64,000 nucleotides of DNA from Rhizobium sp. Pop5 (GTDB lineage: Bacteria > Pseudomonadota > Alphaproteobacteria > Rhizobiales > Rhizobiaceae): contig NZ_CP099399.1 in assembly GCF_024721175.1 (NCBI RefSeq), positions 1,488,001-1,552,000 of the forward strand, given 5' to 3'. The notes beneath the pieces are model-generated. The model did not search any database and was not told where the DNA came from. It saw only the letters and a list, made by a program, of their open reading frames with translations. Numbering within the stretch: position 1 is the first letter of the stretch; each line of letters opens with the position of its first letter. This document shows, in pieces, positions 17,756 through 26,772 of the stretch. The position numbers and the translations under genes were made by a program.

Positions 17756-18541
17756 ATGAACCTGAATACACCAGCATTTTCAAGCTTCACCCATGACGGA
17801 TTGCAGCTTGCCTTTTTCGACGAAGGCGATCCGTCCGGCGTGCCGGTCCTGCTGATCCACGGCTTTGCCTCGACGGCAAACGTAAACTGGGTGCATCCGG
17901 GCTGGTTGAAGACGCTGGGCGACGCCGGCTACCGGGTGATCGCCATCGACAATCGCGGCCACGGTGCAAGCGACAAGCCGCACGATGCCGAAGCCTATCG
18001 TCCATGGATCATGGCCGGCGACGCGATCGCGCTGCTCGATCATCTCGGCATTCCGGAAGCCAATGTCATGGGCTATTCCATGGGCGCGCGCATTTCCGTC
18101 TTTGCGGCACTCGCCAATCCGCATCGTGTCCGTTCACTGGTGCTCGGCGGCCTCGGCATCGGCATGACCGATGGTGTCGGGGATTGGGACCCGATTGCCG
18201 ATGCGCTGCTTGCTCCCTCGCTGGATGAGGTGACGCATGCCCGAGGCCGGATGTTCCGGGCGTTCGCCGACCAGACGAAGAGCGACCGCGTCGCCCTTGC
18301 CGATTGTATCCGTGGCTCGCGCGATCTCGTCGCGCGCGCGGATATGGGCAAGCTCGACATGCCGACTTTGATCGGCGTTGGCACCAAGGACGATATTGCC
18401 GGTTCGCCGCAGGAATTGGCGGCGCTGATGCCCAATGCCGAAGCTCTCGATATTCCGGGCCGCGATCATATGCTCGCGGTCGGCGACAAGGTTTTCAAAC
18501 AGGCGGTGCTGGCTTTCTACGGAAAGATCTCCAGCCGGTGA
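17756..18541 (+). CDS. Alpha/beta-fold hydrolase
   Basis: 261 aa, ATG 17756 after an AAGGAAGGG site. The fold markers are present: oxyanion-hole HGF (LLIHGFASTANVNW), the nucleophile elbow GYSMGAR (Ser near 104), and the C-terminal catalytic His in PGRDHML. The catalytic Asp is likely in the VGTKDDIAG segment. The substrate is unknown; close relatives are annotated as esterases, haloperoxidase-like or 3-oxoadipate enol-lactonase-like enzymes. It is divergent from the zinc-finger gene and precedes cysE by about 130 bp. Confidence 0.85.
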   Translation: MNLNTPAFSSFTHDGLQLAFFDEGDPSGVPVLLIHGFASTANVNWVHPGWLKTLGDAGYRVIAIDNRGHGASDKPHDAEAYRPWIMAGDAIALLDHLGIPEANVMGYSMGARISVFAALANPHRVRSLVLGGLGIGMTDGVGDWDPIADALLAPSLDEVTHARGRMFRAFADQTKSDRVALADCIRGSRDLVARADMGKLDMPTLIGVGTKDDIAGSPQELAALMPNAEALDIPGRDHMLAVGDKVFKQAVLAFYGKISSR

Positions 18542-18669
18542 CAAAATCGTGATGCCGAAAAGCCATGCTAAAAAACCATGGCGGCGGCACCCATTTATGT
18601 TATTGCCGTTTTCCTCTATATATCGGCATTCCGAAACCGGCATTCCTGAAGGCAGCGAGGAGAGCGGCA

Positions 18670-19503
18670 ATGGTCGCAAAGACAGACATTCGTGCTTTTG
18701 AGACAGGCCATCCCGTAAAGGCGATGGATCCCATCTGGGATAGCCTGCGCGAGGAAGCGCGGATCGCCGCCGAACAAGACCCTGTTCTCGCCGCCTTCCT
18801 CTACTCGACGGTGATCAACTACCATTCGCTTGAGGAATGCGTCATTCACCGCATTTGCGAGCGCCTCGATCATCCCGATATGCAAGCGAACCTGCTTCGT
18901 CAGACCTTCGAGGAAATGCTCCTCGACTGGCCGGAATGGAGTTCTATCCTGCGCGTCGATATCCAGGCGATCTACGATCGCGATCCCGCCTGCCTTCGTT
19001 TCATGGAAGCGGTGCTCTATTTCAAGGGCTTTCATGCACTGCAAACGCACCGTCTGGCCCACTGGCTGCTGAATCGCGGCCGGCGTGATTTCGCGCTCTA
19101 TCTGCAGAGCCGCTCCTCCAGCGTCTTCCAGACCGACATCAATCCGGCCGCCCGCATCGGCAAAGGCATCTTCCTCGACCATGCGACCGGCCTTGTCGTC
19201 GGCGAGACGGCCGTCATCGGCGACAATGTCTCGATCCTGCATGGCGTCACGCTCGGCGGCACGGGCAAAGAGGGTGCCGACCGTCACCCGAAGATTGGCA
19301 GCGGCGTCATGATCGGCGCCGGCGCGAAAATCCTCGGCAATATCGAGATCGGCTACTGCTCGCGTGTTGCCGCCGGTTCTGTCGTCTTGAAGGCGGTGCC
19401 GCCGAAGAAGACGGTGGCAGGCGTTCCGGCCAAGGTCGTCGGCGAGGCCGGTTGTTCGGAGCCGTCGCGCAACATGGACCAGGTAATCGGCGCCGATATC
19501 TGA
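18670..19503 (+). CDS. cysE: Serine O-acetyltransferase
   Basis: 277 aa from ATG 18670 with GAGGAGAG upstream. It transfers acetyl from acetyl-CoA to L-serine, giving O-acetylserine, the committed step of cysteine synthesis. The N-terminal alpha-helical SATase domain (DPIWDSLREEARIAAEQDP) is followed by a left-handed beta-helix of hexapeptide repeats (IGKGIFLDHATGLVVGETAV). The active-site loop HGVTLGGTGKEG and C-terminal PAKVVGE are typical. The C-terminal tail mediates feedback and CysK contact in characterised homologues. It is the second sulfur-amino-acid gene here, with metC 2.5 kb upstream. Confidence 0.96.
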   Translation: MVAKTDIRAFETGHPVKAMDPIWDSLREEARIAAEQDPVLAAFLYSTVINYHSLEECVIHRICERLDHPDMQANLLRQTFEEMLLDWPEWSSILRVDIQAIYDRDPACLRFMEAVLYFKGFHALQTHRLAHWLLNRGRRDFALYLQSRSSSVFQTDINPAARIGKGIFLDHATGLVVGETAVIGDNVSILHGVTLGGTGKEGADRHPKIGSGVMIGAGAKILGNIEIGYCSRVAAGSVVLKAVPPKKTVAGVPAKVVGEAGCSEPSRNMDQVIGADI

Positions 19504-19642
19504 GCGCTTATGAGGTATAGGATAGGAAAGGTCGGCAGGAACGGGGCGGGGACAGACCACGCCAAGTGGCAACCTTGCCTTTACACCGCTGCTTTTCCTG
19601 TGCAAGAAGCGGCCAATCAAGACCGCTCACGGAGATGACAGA

Positions 19643-19846
19643 GTGAAGCCAGAAGAAATCAAGAAGCTCGACGCCTATTTCAAACGTACGCTCAACCCGC
19701 AGATCGTCGTCAAGGCGCGTCCGCGCAAGAACGATTCTGCGGAAGTTTATCTTGGCGAAGAATTTCTGGGCGTTGTCTATGTCGATGACGAGGACGGCGA
19801 CCGCTCTTACAACTTTTCGATGGCGATCCTCGACGTCGATCTTTGA
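19643..19846 (+). CDS. DUF3126 family protein
   Basis: 67 aa with a GTG start (19643) preceded by GGAGATGACA. It matches DUF3126 over its full length (PEEIKKLDAYFKRTLNP, then VYLGEEFLGVVYVDDEDGDRSYNF). It is a small conserved protein of Rhizobiales and relatives, cytoplasmic, function unknown. It ends in a strong terminator, so it is a single-gene unit or the tail of cysE's. Confidence 0.88.
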   Translation: MKPEEIKKLDAYFKRTLNPQIVVKARPRKNDSAEVYLGEEFLGVVYVDDEDGDRSYNFSMAILDVDL

Positions 19847-19868
19847 TCGCATCCGAAAGCTTCAAGGG

Positions 19869-19900
19869 GACCGGGCGGCGCAATCCGCCCGGTCTTTTTT
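19869..19900 (+). terminator. Rho-independent terminator
   Basis: 10-bp perfect GC-rich stem (GACCGGGCGG/CCGCCCGGTC), 6-nt loop, then TTTTTT. Confidence 0.92.
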
Positions 19901-20118
19901 GTTTTTCTGCTGCTCGAGCGAAAATTTTTTAAAGCCTGCGGTTGCGGCATTGTGATATATATTAGCAAAATCAATTAAAGACGTACGTGCCCCGGCGCGC
20001 ATGCTTTGTTATCTAATTGTAATGCAACCAATGGATGTTTTGCGGCGCACAAGACTACTTGACTATTTGTGCATTGCAGCTACCCTGCCGCCACCAACAG
20101 CCCCAACGGAGGACGGCC

Positions 20119-20490
20119 ATGTTCAACTTTGACGATGCCAACAAGAAGAGCAAGGAAGCCGTCGACACGGCGCTGAAAACTTATTCTGAGACGGCCAGGG
20201 GTTTTCAGGCCATCGCTGCCGAAGCCGCTGAATATTCGAAGAAATCCTTTCAGGACGCGGTGACGCATTTCGAAACGCTGGCCGGCGCCAAGAGCTTCGA
20301 GGCCGCTTTCGAACTCCAGACCAGCTATGTCAAATCCGCCTATGAGAACTTCGTCTCCGAAACGACGAAGCTCGGCGAAATGTACGCCGATCTCGCTAAG
20401 TCAGCCTACAAGCCCTATGAGGCTCCGATCGCCGCGGCCGTCGCCAAGACGCCGAAGTCGGCGCAGCCTGCGGCATCCGTCGCCGCATAA
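20119..20490 (+). CDS. phaP: Phasin family protein
   Basis: 123 aa, ATG 20119 after GGAGG. Phasins coat polyhydroxybutyrate granules and control their number and size. The sequence is helical and low in aromatic residues, with the phasin_2-type core KSKEAVDTALKTYSETARGF and FELQTSYVKSAYENFVSE, and an Ala/Pro-rich tail. The AT-rich upstream region holds TGC-rich words (TGCGGCGCA, TGCATTGCAGC) that could bind a PhaR/AniA-type repressor; that is inference. It ends at its own terminator. Confidence 0.88.
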   Translation: MFNFDDANKKSKEAVDTALKTYSETARGFQAIAAEAAEYSKKSFQDAVTHFETLAGAKSFEAAFELQTSYVKSAYENFVSETTKLGEMYADLAKSAYKPYEAPIAAAVAKTPKSAQPAASVAA

Positions 20491-20534
20491 AGCGACTTCG
20501 ATAGCGCAACCTGCGCTACATATTGAAAAACAAG

Positions 20535-20566
20535 GACCGGCTACGCATCTGTGGCCGGTCTTTTTT
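20535..20566 (+). terminator. Rho-independent terminator of phaP
   Basis: 7-bp stem (GACCGGC/GCCGGTC) with a 12-nt loop, followed by six T. Confidence 0.8.
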
Positions 20567-20767
20567 GTTTCCGCTTTTGCTGCAGCGCCTGCGTGGAATT
20601 GGCCAGGGACTTTTTTGGTCTTTCCCGTGAATGCCGGCCATTTCTTGATTGCAGTGTCTGACAGGGGGCTTAAAATCGGCCTATTATGAACTAAGTTAGT
20701 GTTTCAGATATTCGGCGGGAAAAGCACCCTCCCATGCTCCGCCGGATTGATCGAGGAATGAATGAAA

Positions 20768-21121
20768 ATGATCGCAAAGCCGATCCGGATGCAGAACGAC
20801 AGCGAAAGGAACGGGGATAACGGAAATCGCGGAACCTCGGTCATTACACGCACGAAGCCGAAGACCAAGAAGCCCAACCTGTATCGCGTGCTGCTTTTGA
20901 ATGACGACTACACACCCATGGAATTCGTCATTCATATTCTGGAGCGTTTTTTTCAGAAGGATCGTGAAAGTGCCACCCGCATCATGCTCCATGTCCACAA
21001 TCACGGCGTCGGGGAATGCGGAATATTCACATACGAGGTAGCGGAAACGAAGGTCAGCCAGGTGATGGACTTCGCCCGGCAGCACCAGCATCCGCTGCAA
21101 TGCGTCATGGAAAAGAAGTGA
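20768..21121 (+). CDS. clpS: ATP-dependent Clp protease adaptor
   Basis: 117 aa if started at ATG 20768; an ATG two codons earlier (20762) is only four bases from the GAGGA site, so the later one is spaced better. It delivers N-end-rule substrates to ClpA. The conserved core includes [17 protein letters not shown], which holds the N-degron pocket residues, and [19 protein letters not shown]. The variable N-terminal tail of ~35 residues inserts into the ClpA pore in characterised homologues. clpA follows after 10 bases, so the two form an operon. Confidence 0.95.
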   Translation: MIAKPIRMQNDSERNGDNGNRGTSVITRTKPKTKKPNLYRVLLLNDDYTPMEFVIHILERFFQKDRESATRIMLHVHNHGVGECGIFTYEVAETKVSQVMDFARQHQHPLQCVMEKK

Positions 21122-21131
21122 GGATCTGAAC

Positions 21132-23621
21132 GTGCCAACATTTTCGCCTAGCTTAGAGAAGGCGCTCCATCAGGCACTGACCTTTGCCAACGAGCGGCAC
21201 CACGAATATGCCACGCTCGAGCATCTGCTGCTCGCCCTGATCGACGATGCCGATGCGGCCGCGGTCATGGGCGCCTGCAATGTCGATCTCGACGCGCTGC
21301 GCAAGACGCTCGTCGAATATGTCGATAACGAACTTTCCAATCTGATCACGGGTTACGACGAGGATTCCAAACCGACCTCCGGCTTCCAGCGAGTCATCCA
21401 GCGCGCCGTCATCCACGTGCAGTCTTCCGGCCGCGAGGAGGTGACCGGCGCCAACGTGCTCGTCGCGATCTTTGCCGAGCGCGAGAGCCATGCCGCCTAT
21501 TTCCTGCAAGAGCAGGAGATGACCCGCTACGATGCCGTCAACTATATCTCTCACGGCATCGGCAAGCGGCCAGGCGCTTCGGAGGCTCGCACGCCGCGCG
21601 GCGTCGAGGAGGAATCGGAAAGCAAGCCGACGGCCCGTGGCGGCGAGGAGGAAAGCGGCCCCAAGAAGCAGCAGGATGCGCTCAAGGCCTATTGCGTCAA
21701 TCTCAACGAGAAGGCCAAGGGCGGCAAGATCGATCCGCTGATCGGTCGTCACGCCGAGGTGAGCCGCACGATCCAGATCCTGTGCCGGCGTTCGAAGAAC
21801 AATCCACTCTATGTCGGTGATCCCGGCGTCGGCAAGACGGCGATCGCTGAAGGTCTTGCCAAGCGTATCGTCGAAGGCAAGGTTCCGGAAGCGCTCGCCG
21901 ATGCGACGATCTTCTCGCTCGACATGGGTACGCTGCTCGCCGGCACCCGCTATCGCGGCGATTTCGAGGAACGCCTGAAGCAGGTCGTCAAGGAGCTCGA
22001 GGAATATCCGGGTGCGGTGTTGTTTATCGACGAAATCCACACTGTGATCGGTGCGGGCGCCACGTCAGGCGGCGCGATGGATGCATCGAACCTGTTGAAG
22101 CCGGCCCTGTCGTCAGGCGCGATCCGCTGCATCGGTTCGACCACCTACAAGGAATACCGCCAGTTCTTCGAGAAGGACAGGGCGCTGGTCCGTCGTTTCC
22201 AGAAGATCGACGTCAGCGAACCGTCGATCGACGATGCGATCGAAATCATGAAGGGCCTGAAGCCCTATTTCGAAGAGTATCACCATCTGCGCTACTCGAA
22301 CGACGCTATCAAGTCGGCCGTCGAATTGTCGGCCCGCTACATCTCCGACCGCAAGCTGCCCGATAAGGCGATCGACGTGATCGACGAAACGGGTGCGGCG
22401 CAGATGCTGCTGCCGCCCTCGAAGCGCCGCAAGCTGATCACGGAAAAGGAGATCGAGGCAACGATCGCCACGATGGCCCGCATTCCGCCGAAGACCGTCT
22501 CCAAGGACGACGAAGCGGTACTTGCCAATCTCGAGCAGGAACTGCGTTCGGTCGTCTACGGCCAGGATATTGCGATCGAAGCCCTGTCGACCTCGATCAA
22601 GCTGGCGCGTGCCGGCCTTCGTGAACCGAACAAGCCGATCGGCTCCTATGTCTTCTCCGGTCCGACCGGCGTCGGCAAGACCGAGGTGGCGAAGCAGTTG
22701 GCGTCGTCGCTTGGCGTCGAGCTTCTGCGCTTCGACATGTCCGAATACATGGAGCGGCACACGGTTTCGCGCCTGCTCGGTGCACCTCCCGGCTATGTCG
22801 GTTTCGATCAGGGCGGTCTCCTGACCGATGGCGTCGATCAGCACCCGCATTGCGTGGTTCTTCTCGACGAAATCGAGAAGGCACACCCCGACATCTACAA
22901 TATCCTGCTGCAGGTCATGGATCACGGCACGCTGACCGACCATAACGGCAAGAAGATCGACTTCCGCAACGTCATTCTGATCATGACTACCAATGCGGGC
23001 GCTTCGGAAATGGCCAAGGCCGCGATCGGCTTCGGCTCGTCCAAGCGCACCGGCGAGGATGAGGAGGCGCTGACCCGTCTGTTCACGCCGGAATTCCGCA
23101 ACCGTCTTGACGCGATCATTCCCTTCGCGGCGCTGCCGACGGCTGTTATCCACAAGGTCGTGCAGAAATTCATCATGCAGTTGGAGGCTCAGCTTTCCGA
23201 AAGGAACGTCACCTTCGACCTGCATGAGGACGCGATCGCCTGGCTGGCGGAAAAGGGTTACGACGAGAAGATGGGCGCCCGCCCGCTTGCCCGCGTGATC
23301 CAGGACACGATCAAGAAGCCGCTTGCCAACGAAATCCTCTTCGGCAAGCTGAAGAAAGGCGGCGTCGTCAACGTCACCGTCGGCCCGAAGGAAGACGGCA
23401 AGCCCGGCATCGTGCTGGAAGCCATTCCGGATACGGCCCCGATCAAGCCGAAGCCGGAAGCCGAGGTCGCTCATCCCGAAGTCGACGACGAGGATGACGG
23501 CGAACTGAAGACGAAGACGGCCCGCAAGACCCGCGCCAAGACGGTCCCGCAGGCCGAGCCGGAGGTCCGCGACGCTCCGAAAAAGGGAAGCACGGTTCCC
23601 AAGGTTCCGCGCAAGAAGTGA
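21132..23621 (+). CDS. clpA: ATP-dependent Clp protease ATP-binding subunit
   Basis: 829 aa, GTG start at 21132. It is an AAA+ unfoldase that feeds proteins to ClpP. Order: Clp N-domain (~1-145), a low-complexity linker, the first AAA+ module with Walker A GDPGVGKT (~229) and Walker B VLFIDEIH, and the second AAA+ module with GPTGVGKTE (~510) and VVLLDEIEKAHPDI. The ClpB/D2 small domain follows. An IGF-type loop (KAAIGFGSS) needed to dock ClpP is visible near residue 630. The ~70-residue Lys/Pro/Glu-rich C-terminal tail is longer than in E. coli (758 aa). Confidence 0.97.
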   Translation: MPTFSPSLEKALHQALTFANERHHEYATLEHLLLALIDDADAAAVMGACNVDLDALRKTLVEYVDNELSNLITGYDEDSKPTSGFQRVIQRAVIHVQSSGREEVTGANVLVAIFAERESHAAYFLQEQEMTRYDAVNYISHGIGKRPGASEARTPRGVEEESESKPTARGGEEESGPKKQQDALKAYCVNLNEKAKGGKIDPLIGRHAEVSRTIQILCRRSKNNPLYVGDPGVGKTAIAEGLAKRIVEGKVPEALADATIFSLDMGTLLAGTRYRGDFEERLKQVVKELEEYPGAVLFIDEIHTVIGAGATSGGAMDASNLLKPALSSGAIRCIGSTTYKEYRQFFEKDRALVRRFQKIDVSEPSIDDAIEIMKGLKPYFEEYHHLRYSNDAIKSAVELSARYISDRKLPDKAIDVIDETGAAQMLLPPSKRRKLITEKEIEATIATMARIPPKTVSKDDEAVLANLEQELRSVVYGQDIAIEALSTSIKLARAGLREPNKPIGSYVFSGPTGVGKTEVAKQLASSLGVELLRFDMSEYMERHTVSRLLGAPPGYVGFDQGGLLTDGVDQHPHCVVLLDEIEKAHPDIYNILLQVMDHGTLTDHNGKKIDFRNVILIMTTNAGASEMAKAAIGFGSSKRTGEDEEALTRLFTPEFRNRLDAIIPFAALPTAVIHKVVQKFIMQLEAQLSERNVTFDLHEDAIAWLAEKGYDEKMGARPLARVIQDTIKKPLANEILFGKLKKGGVVNVTVGPKEDGKPGIVLEAIPDTAPIKPKPEAEVAHPEVDDEDDGELKTKTARKTRAKTVPQAEPEVRDAPKKGSTVPKVPRKK

Positions 23622-23640
23622 GATCTGATCACTGAACTGG

Positions 23641-23666
23641 AAAAGGCCGCTCGACAGCGGCCTTTT
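23641..23666. terminator. Bidirectional terminator between clpA and the HIT gene
   Basis: 11-bp perfect stem (AAAAGGCCGCT/AGCGGCCTTTT) with a 4-nt loop. There is a T-run on the plus side and A's on the left giving a U-run for the opposite strand, fitting two convergent genes. Confidence 0.9.
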
Positions 23667-23693
23667 TGTTTTGGTGCATCAGCAGAACCGGTG

Positions 23694-24125
23694 TTAAGCG
23701 AGCGCTGCCCTGATCTTTTCGGCATTGGCGGCAAGCACGGTGCCATCCTCCATCTTGCCGGAATGCGGCTTGAGCGGCACGCCCTCATGGCGAGGGATGA
23801 TGTGGAAATGCAGATGGAACACCGTTTGCCCAGCGGCCGGTTCGTTGAACTGTGCGATGAATACGCCATCGGCGTCGAAGACCTCCTCAAGCGCCTTGGC
23901 GACCTTCTGGACGACGGTAATGGCATGGGTCAGGGTGATGGGATCGGCATCGAGGATATTGCGAGAAGGCGTCTTCGGAACGACGAGCACGTGTCCCGGC
24001 GCCTGTGGCATCACATCCATGAAGGCGACTGTATGTTGGTCCTCGTAGACTCGGTGCGAGGGAATTTCGCCGCGCAGGATCTTTGCGAAAATATTGTTGT
24101 CGTCATAGGCTGCCGGGCTGGTCAT
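23694..24125 (-). CDS. HIT family hydrolase
   Basis: 143 aa, start 24125 with GAGGAG upstream. It is a histidine-triad nucleotide hydrolase or transferase (Hint/Ap4A type) that cleaves phosphoramidates or dinucleotides in the cytoplasm. The active-site triad HLHFHIIPR is present, as is the N-terminal FAKILRGEIPSHRVYED motif of Hint-like proteins. It is last in a minus-strand set after the FemAB-like gene (53 bases). Confidence 0.93.
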   Translation of the reverse strand: MTSPAAYDDNNIFAKILRGEIPSHRVYEDQHTVAFMDVMPQAPGHVLVVPKTPSRNILDADPITLTHAITVVQKVAKALEEVFDADGVFIAQFNEPAAGQTVFHLHFHIIPRHEGVPLKPHSGKMEDGTVLAANAEKIRAALA

Positions 24126-24178
24126 CGCGAAATCTCCTCAGTTCCTGTTGATCGGGTAGCGCGGCCGGCAGGGCGGCG

Positions 24179-25369
24179 TCAATCCTCCTGCTGACGCTCG
24201 CCTTTGCGGAATGGGCTGTGCTCGCTCAGCAGTTCGCTCATCTGTTCGACATCGGCACGCTCGCGCGCGAGATAGTCGCCGATCGCCCGGCGAAGGCCGG
24301 CATGGGCGACATAGTGGGCGGAATGCGTCGTCACCGGCAGGTAGCCGCGGGCGAGCTTATGTTCGCCCTGCGCCCCCGCCTCGACCCGTTTCAATCCCTT
24401 TGAAAGAGCGAAGTCGATCGCCTGGTGATAGCAGACCTCGAAATGCAGAAAGGGGTGATCCTCGATACACCCCCAGTGACGGCCGTAAAGCGTATCGCCG
24501 CCAATGAAATTGATCGCGCCGGCGATATAGCGCCCGTCACGCTTGGCCATGACGAGCAGGATGTCGTCGGCCATGCGCTCGCCAATCAGCGAGTAGAACT
24601 TGCGGGTGAGATAGGGCCGGCCCCATTTGCGGCCTCCGGTATCCATGTAGAATTTGAAGAACTGGTCCCAGATGCGTTCCGTGAGATCGCGGCCGGTCAG
24701 CCAGTCGACGCTGATGCCGTTTTCGAGAGCGGCGCGCCGCTCTTTGCGCAATGCCTTGCGTTTGCGCGAGGCGAGCGTTTCGAGAAACTCCTCGTGATTG
24801 GCATAGCCGTCATTGATGAAATGGAACTGCTGGTCTGTGCGGTGCAGATAGCCGTCCATCTCGAAGATGCCGATCTCCTCATCAGGCACGAAGGTGATGT
24901 GGGCCGAGGAGATGCCGAGCCTTCGCACGACCTCCTTCAGGCTTTCGGCGATCGCGTTCTGGATCGGCAGCCGCTGCAACCCCTCGGCGACGAGAAGACG
25001 CGGGCCCGTGGCCGGGGTAAAGGGGATCGAGCATTGCAGTTTGGGATAATAGCGTCCGCCGGCCCGTTCGAAGGCATCGGCCCAGCCATGGTCGAAGACG
25101 TATTCGCCCTGGCTGTGGTTCTTCAGATAGCCGGGCAGGGCGCCGATCAGTTCGCCGCGATCGGTCTCGAGCAGCAGGTGATGGCCGAGCCAGCCGGTCT
25201 CGGCGGTGGCCGAACCGGATTCCTCCAGCGACGATAGAAAAGCGTGGGAAACGAACGGATTGTAGGCAATCGTGCTGCCGGCCTTCGACGCCCCGGAAAG
25301 CCTGGACCAGCTCTCCGGGGAAATCGCGGTGAAGGAGCGTTCTACGCGAATGGATAGTTCATCGGTCAT
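24179..25369 (-). CDS. FemAB-like/GNAT acyltransferase (PF04339 family)
   Basis: 396 aa. It matches the peptidogalycan biosynthesis/FemAB-like family (DUF482). The N-terminal half has NPFVSHAFLSSLEESG and the C-terminal half has KFYMDTGGRKWGRPYLTRKFY, GAINFIGGDTLYGRHWG and GAQGEHKLARGY. The fold is of the GNAT type used by Fem transferases that add amino acids to peptidoglycan precursors, but activity in proteobacteria is unproven. It lies downstream of GDPD (80 bases) and upstream of HIT, probably in one transcript. Confidence 0.85.
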   Translation of the reverse strand: MTDELSIRVERSFTAISPESWSRLSGASKAGSTIAYNPFVSHAFLSSLEESGSATAETGWLGHHLLLETDRGELIGALPGYLKNHSQGEYVFDHGWADAFERAGGRYYPKLQCSIPFTPATGPRLLVAEGLQRLPIQNAIAESLKEVVRRLGISSAHITFVPDEEIGIFEMDGYLHRTDQQFHFINDGYANHEEFLETLASRKRKALRKERRAALENGISVDWLTGRDLTERIWDQFFKFYMDTGGRKWGRPYLTRKFYSLIGERMADDILLVMAKRDGRYIAGAINFIGGDTLYGRHWGCIEDHPFLHFEVCYHQAIDFALSKGLKRVEAGAQGEHKLARGYLPVTTHSAHYVAHAGLRRAIGDYLARERADVEQMSELLSEHSPFRKGERQQED

Positions 25370-25449
25370 GGGGCAAATGCGAAGCCTGTGGGGAGGGGAC
25401 GGTTCGGCTCTACCTCAGTCTGCGCATGATCTTGGCCAAAAAGCGAGCG

Positions 25450-26169
25450 TCAAACCGCCACACGCGGGTCGAAGCCCTCGAAGGTCATCTGGTCGGCATT
25501 TTCGAAAGTACGCCGACGAGCTTCTTCATCGCGCACCGTCCAGGTAATGACCGGAATATCCTTTTCGCGTTCGCCTGTGATAAACGCGTTCGGGAGGTCG
25601 CCATAATAATAGGAGATGAAATCAAGGCCGATCTCCATTGCCTTCGCATGGGTCTCGAACTCCTCCGGCGTGTTGCCGTTAGCGGTCAGGCCGAGCGGGT
25701 AGGGCGAGCCGAGCGCCTTCAGATCGCGCAGCAGCCAATGGTCGAAGCTCATCAGGGCGACTTTGCCCTCATAGCCGTCGAGCACTTCGAGCACGGATTC
25801 GGCAAAGCCCTCGTCATCGGCCTCGCGGCCCTTGAGCTCCAGCACCAACGGGACCTTGCCCTTGACGAGCTCGAGGAGTTGGCTGAGCGTCGGTACCTTG
25901 TCACCAGTGCCGCCGACGGCGATCAGGCCGAGTTCCCTCGACGTGCGTTCGCGAATGTCGCCGTTGAGGTTGCACAGGCGCTGCAGATCCTCGTCATGAA
26001 AGATGATCGGCACGCCGTCGGAGGCATAATGCAGGTCACATTCGATCGCAAAGCCGGCTTCGACGGCGCGCGAGAAGGCCGAAAGCGTGTTTTCCCAGAC
26101 ATGCTTGTTGAGGTCGTGATAGCCGCGATGGGCGACCGGCACGTCCTTGATCCAGTCGGCATTGGTCAT
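25450..26169 (-). CDS. Glycerophosphodiester phosphodiesterase
   Basis: 239 aa. It hydrolyses glycerophosphodiesters to sn-glycerol 3-phosphate and an alcohol. Catalytic and metal residues of the GDPD TIM barrel are visible: AHRG near residue 13, ENTLSAF, ECDLHYASDGVPIIFHD, and LVLELKGR. There is no signal peptide, so it should be cytoplasmic. Its ATG overlaps the RidA stop by 4 bases (26166-26169), indicating translational coupling. Confidence 0.93.
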   Translation of the reverse strand: MTNADWIKDVPVAHRGYHDLNKHVWENTLSAFSRAVEAGFAIECDLHYASDGVPIIFHDEDLQRLCNLNGDIRERTSRELGLIAVGGTGDKVPTLSQLLELVKGKVPLVLELKGREADDEGFAESVLEVLDGYEGKVALMSFDHWLLRDLKALGSPYPLGLTANGNTPEEFETHAKAMEIGLDFISYYYGDLPNAFITGEREKDIPVITWTVRDEEARRRTFENADQMTFEGFDPRVAV

Positions 26170-26636
26170 TCTGCGATTTCCATGATAGCGTCAATTTCGA
26201 CGGCGGCGTTCAGCGGCAGGGCGGCCATGCCGACGGCAGCGCGCGCATGTTTGCCGGCCTCGCCGAGCACACCAGCAATCAGGTTCGAAGCACCGTTGAT
26301 GACGAGATGCTGCTCGATGAAGTCGGGCGCGGAAGCGACGAAGCCATTCAGCTTGATGACGCGACGGATGCGGCGGAGATCGCCGCCAAGTGCCGCCTTC
26401 GCCTGGGCAAGGATATTGATGGCGCAGAGTTCGGCGCCGCGCTGGCCGCCCGCAACGTCGACCGTCTTGCCGAGATGGCCTGATACGGCGACCTTGCCGC
26501 CTTCGAGCGGCAGCTGTCCGGAGATGTAGAGAAGATTGCCGCTGATGACATAGGGAACGTAGTTTGCGGCGGGTGCCGCAGCTTCAGGCAGGGTTATCCC
26601 CATCTCAGTCAGGCGCGCTGCAATTTCATCGGACAT
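26166..26636 (-). CDS. RidA family deaminase
   Basis: 156 aa from ATG 26636 with GGAG six bases upstream; the longer frame is unlikely. RidA/YjgF proteins deaminate reactive enamine and imine intermediates from PLP enzymes. It has the family core: YVISGNLLYISGQLPLEGG, the AAELCAINILAQAKAAL-type helix, and the C-terminal ARAAVGMAALPLNAAVEIDAIME, whose Arg is the catalytic-site residue. The N-terminal ~20 residues are an extension seen in the longer RidA subfamily. It is the first gene of the minus-strand set ridA-GDPD-FemAB-HIT. Confidence 0.92.
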   Translation of the reverse strand: MSDEIAARLTEMGITLPEAAAPAANYVPYVISGNLLYISGQLPLEGGKVAVSGHLGKTVDVAGGQRGAELCAINILAQAKAALGGDLRRIRRVIKLNGFVASAPDFIEQHLVINGASNLIAGVLGEAGKHARAAVGMAALPLNAAVEIDAIMEIAE

Positions 26637-26772
26637 TTTCGTCTCCGCTTTTGTTGTCAATGTTTCAAAAATTATGCATCAAGACTAGAATCTTTAATAT
26701 GACAGCTTCGAGCCTCGATTTGGCCGAAAGAGTTCTTATAACATCGCGGCCGAGTCCAACAGGAGTTAATGA

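Noticed and set aside
22113..23474. A 453-aa minus-strand frame over clpA
   Set aside because: Antisense frame of a GC-rich gene with no ribosome site or conserved motif; clpA is intact on the other strand.
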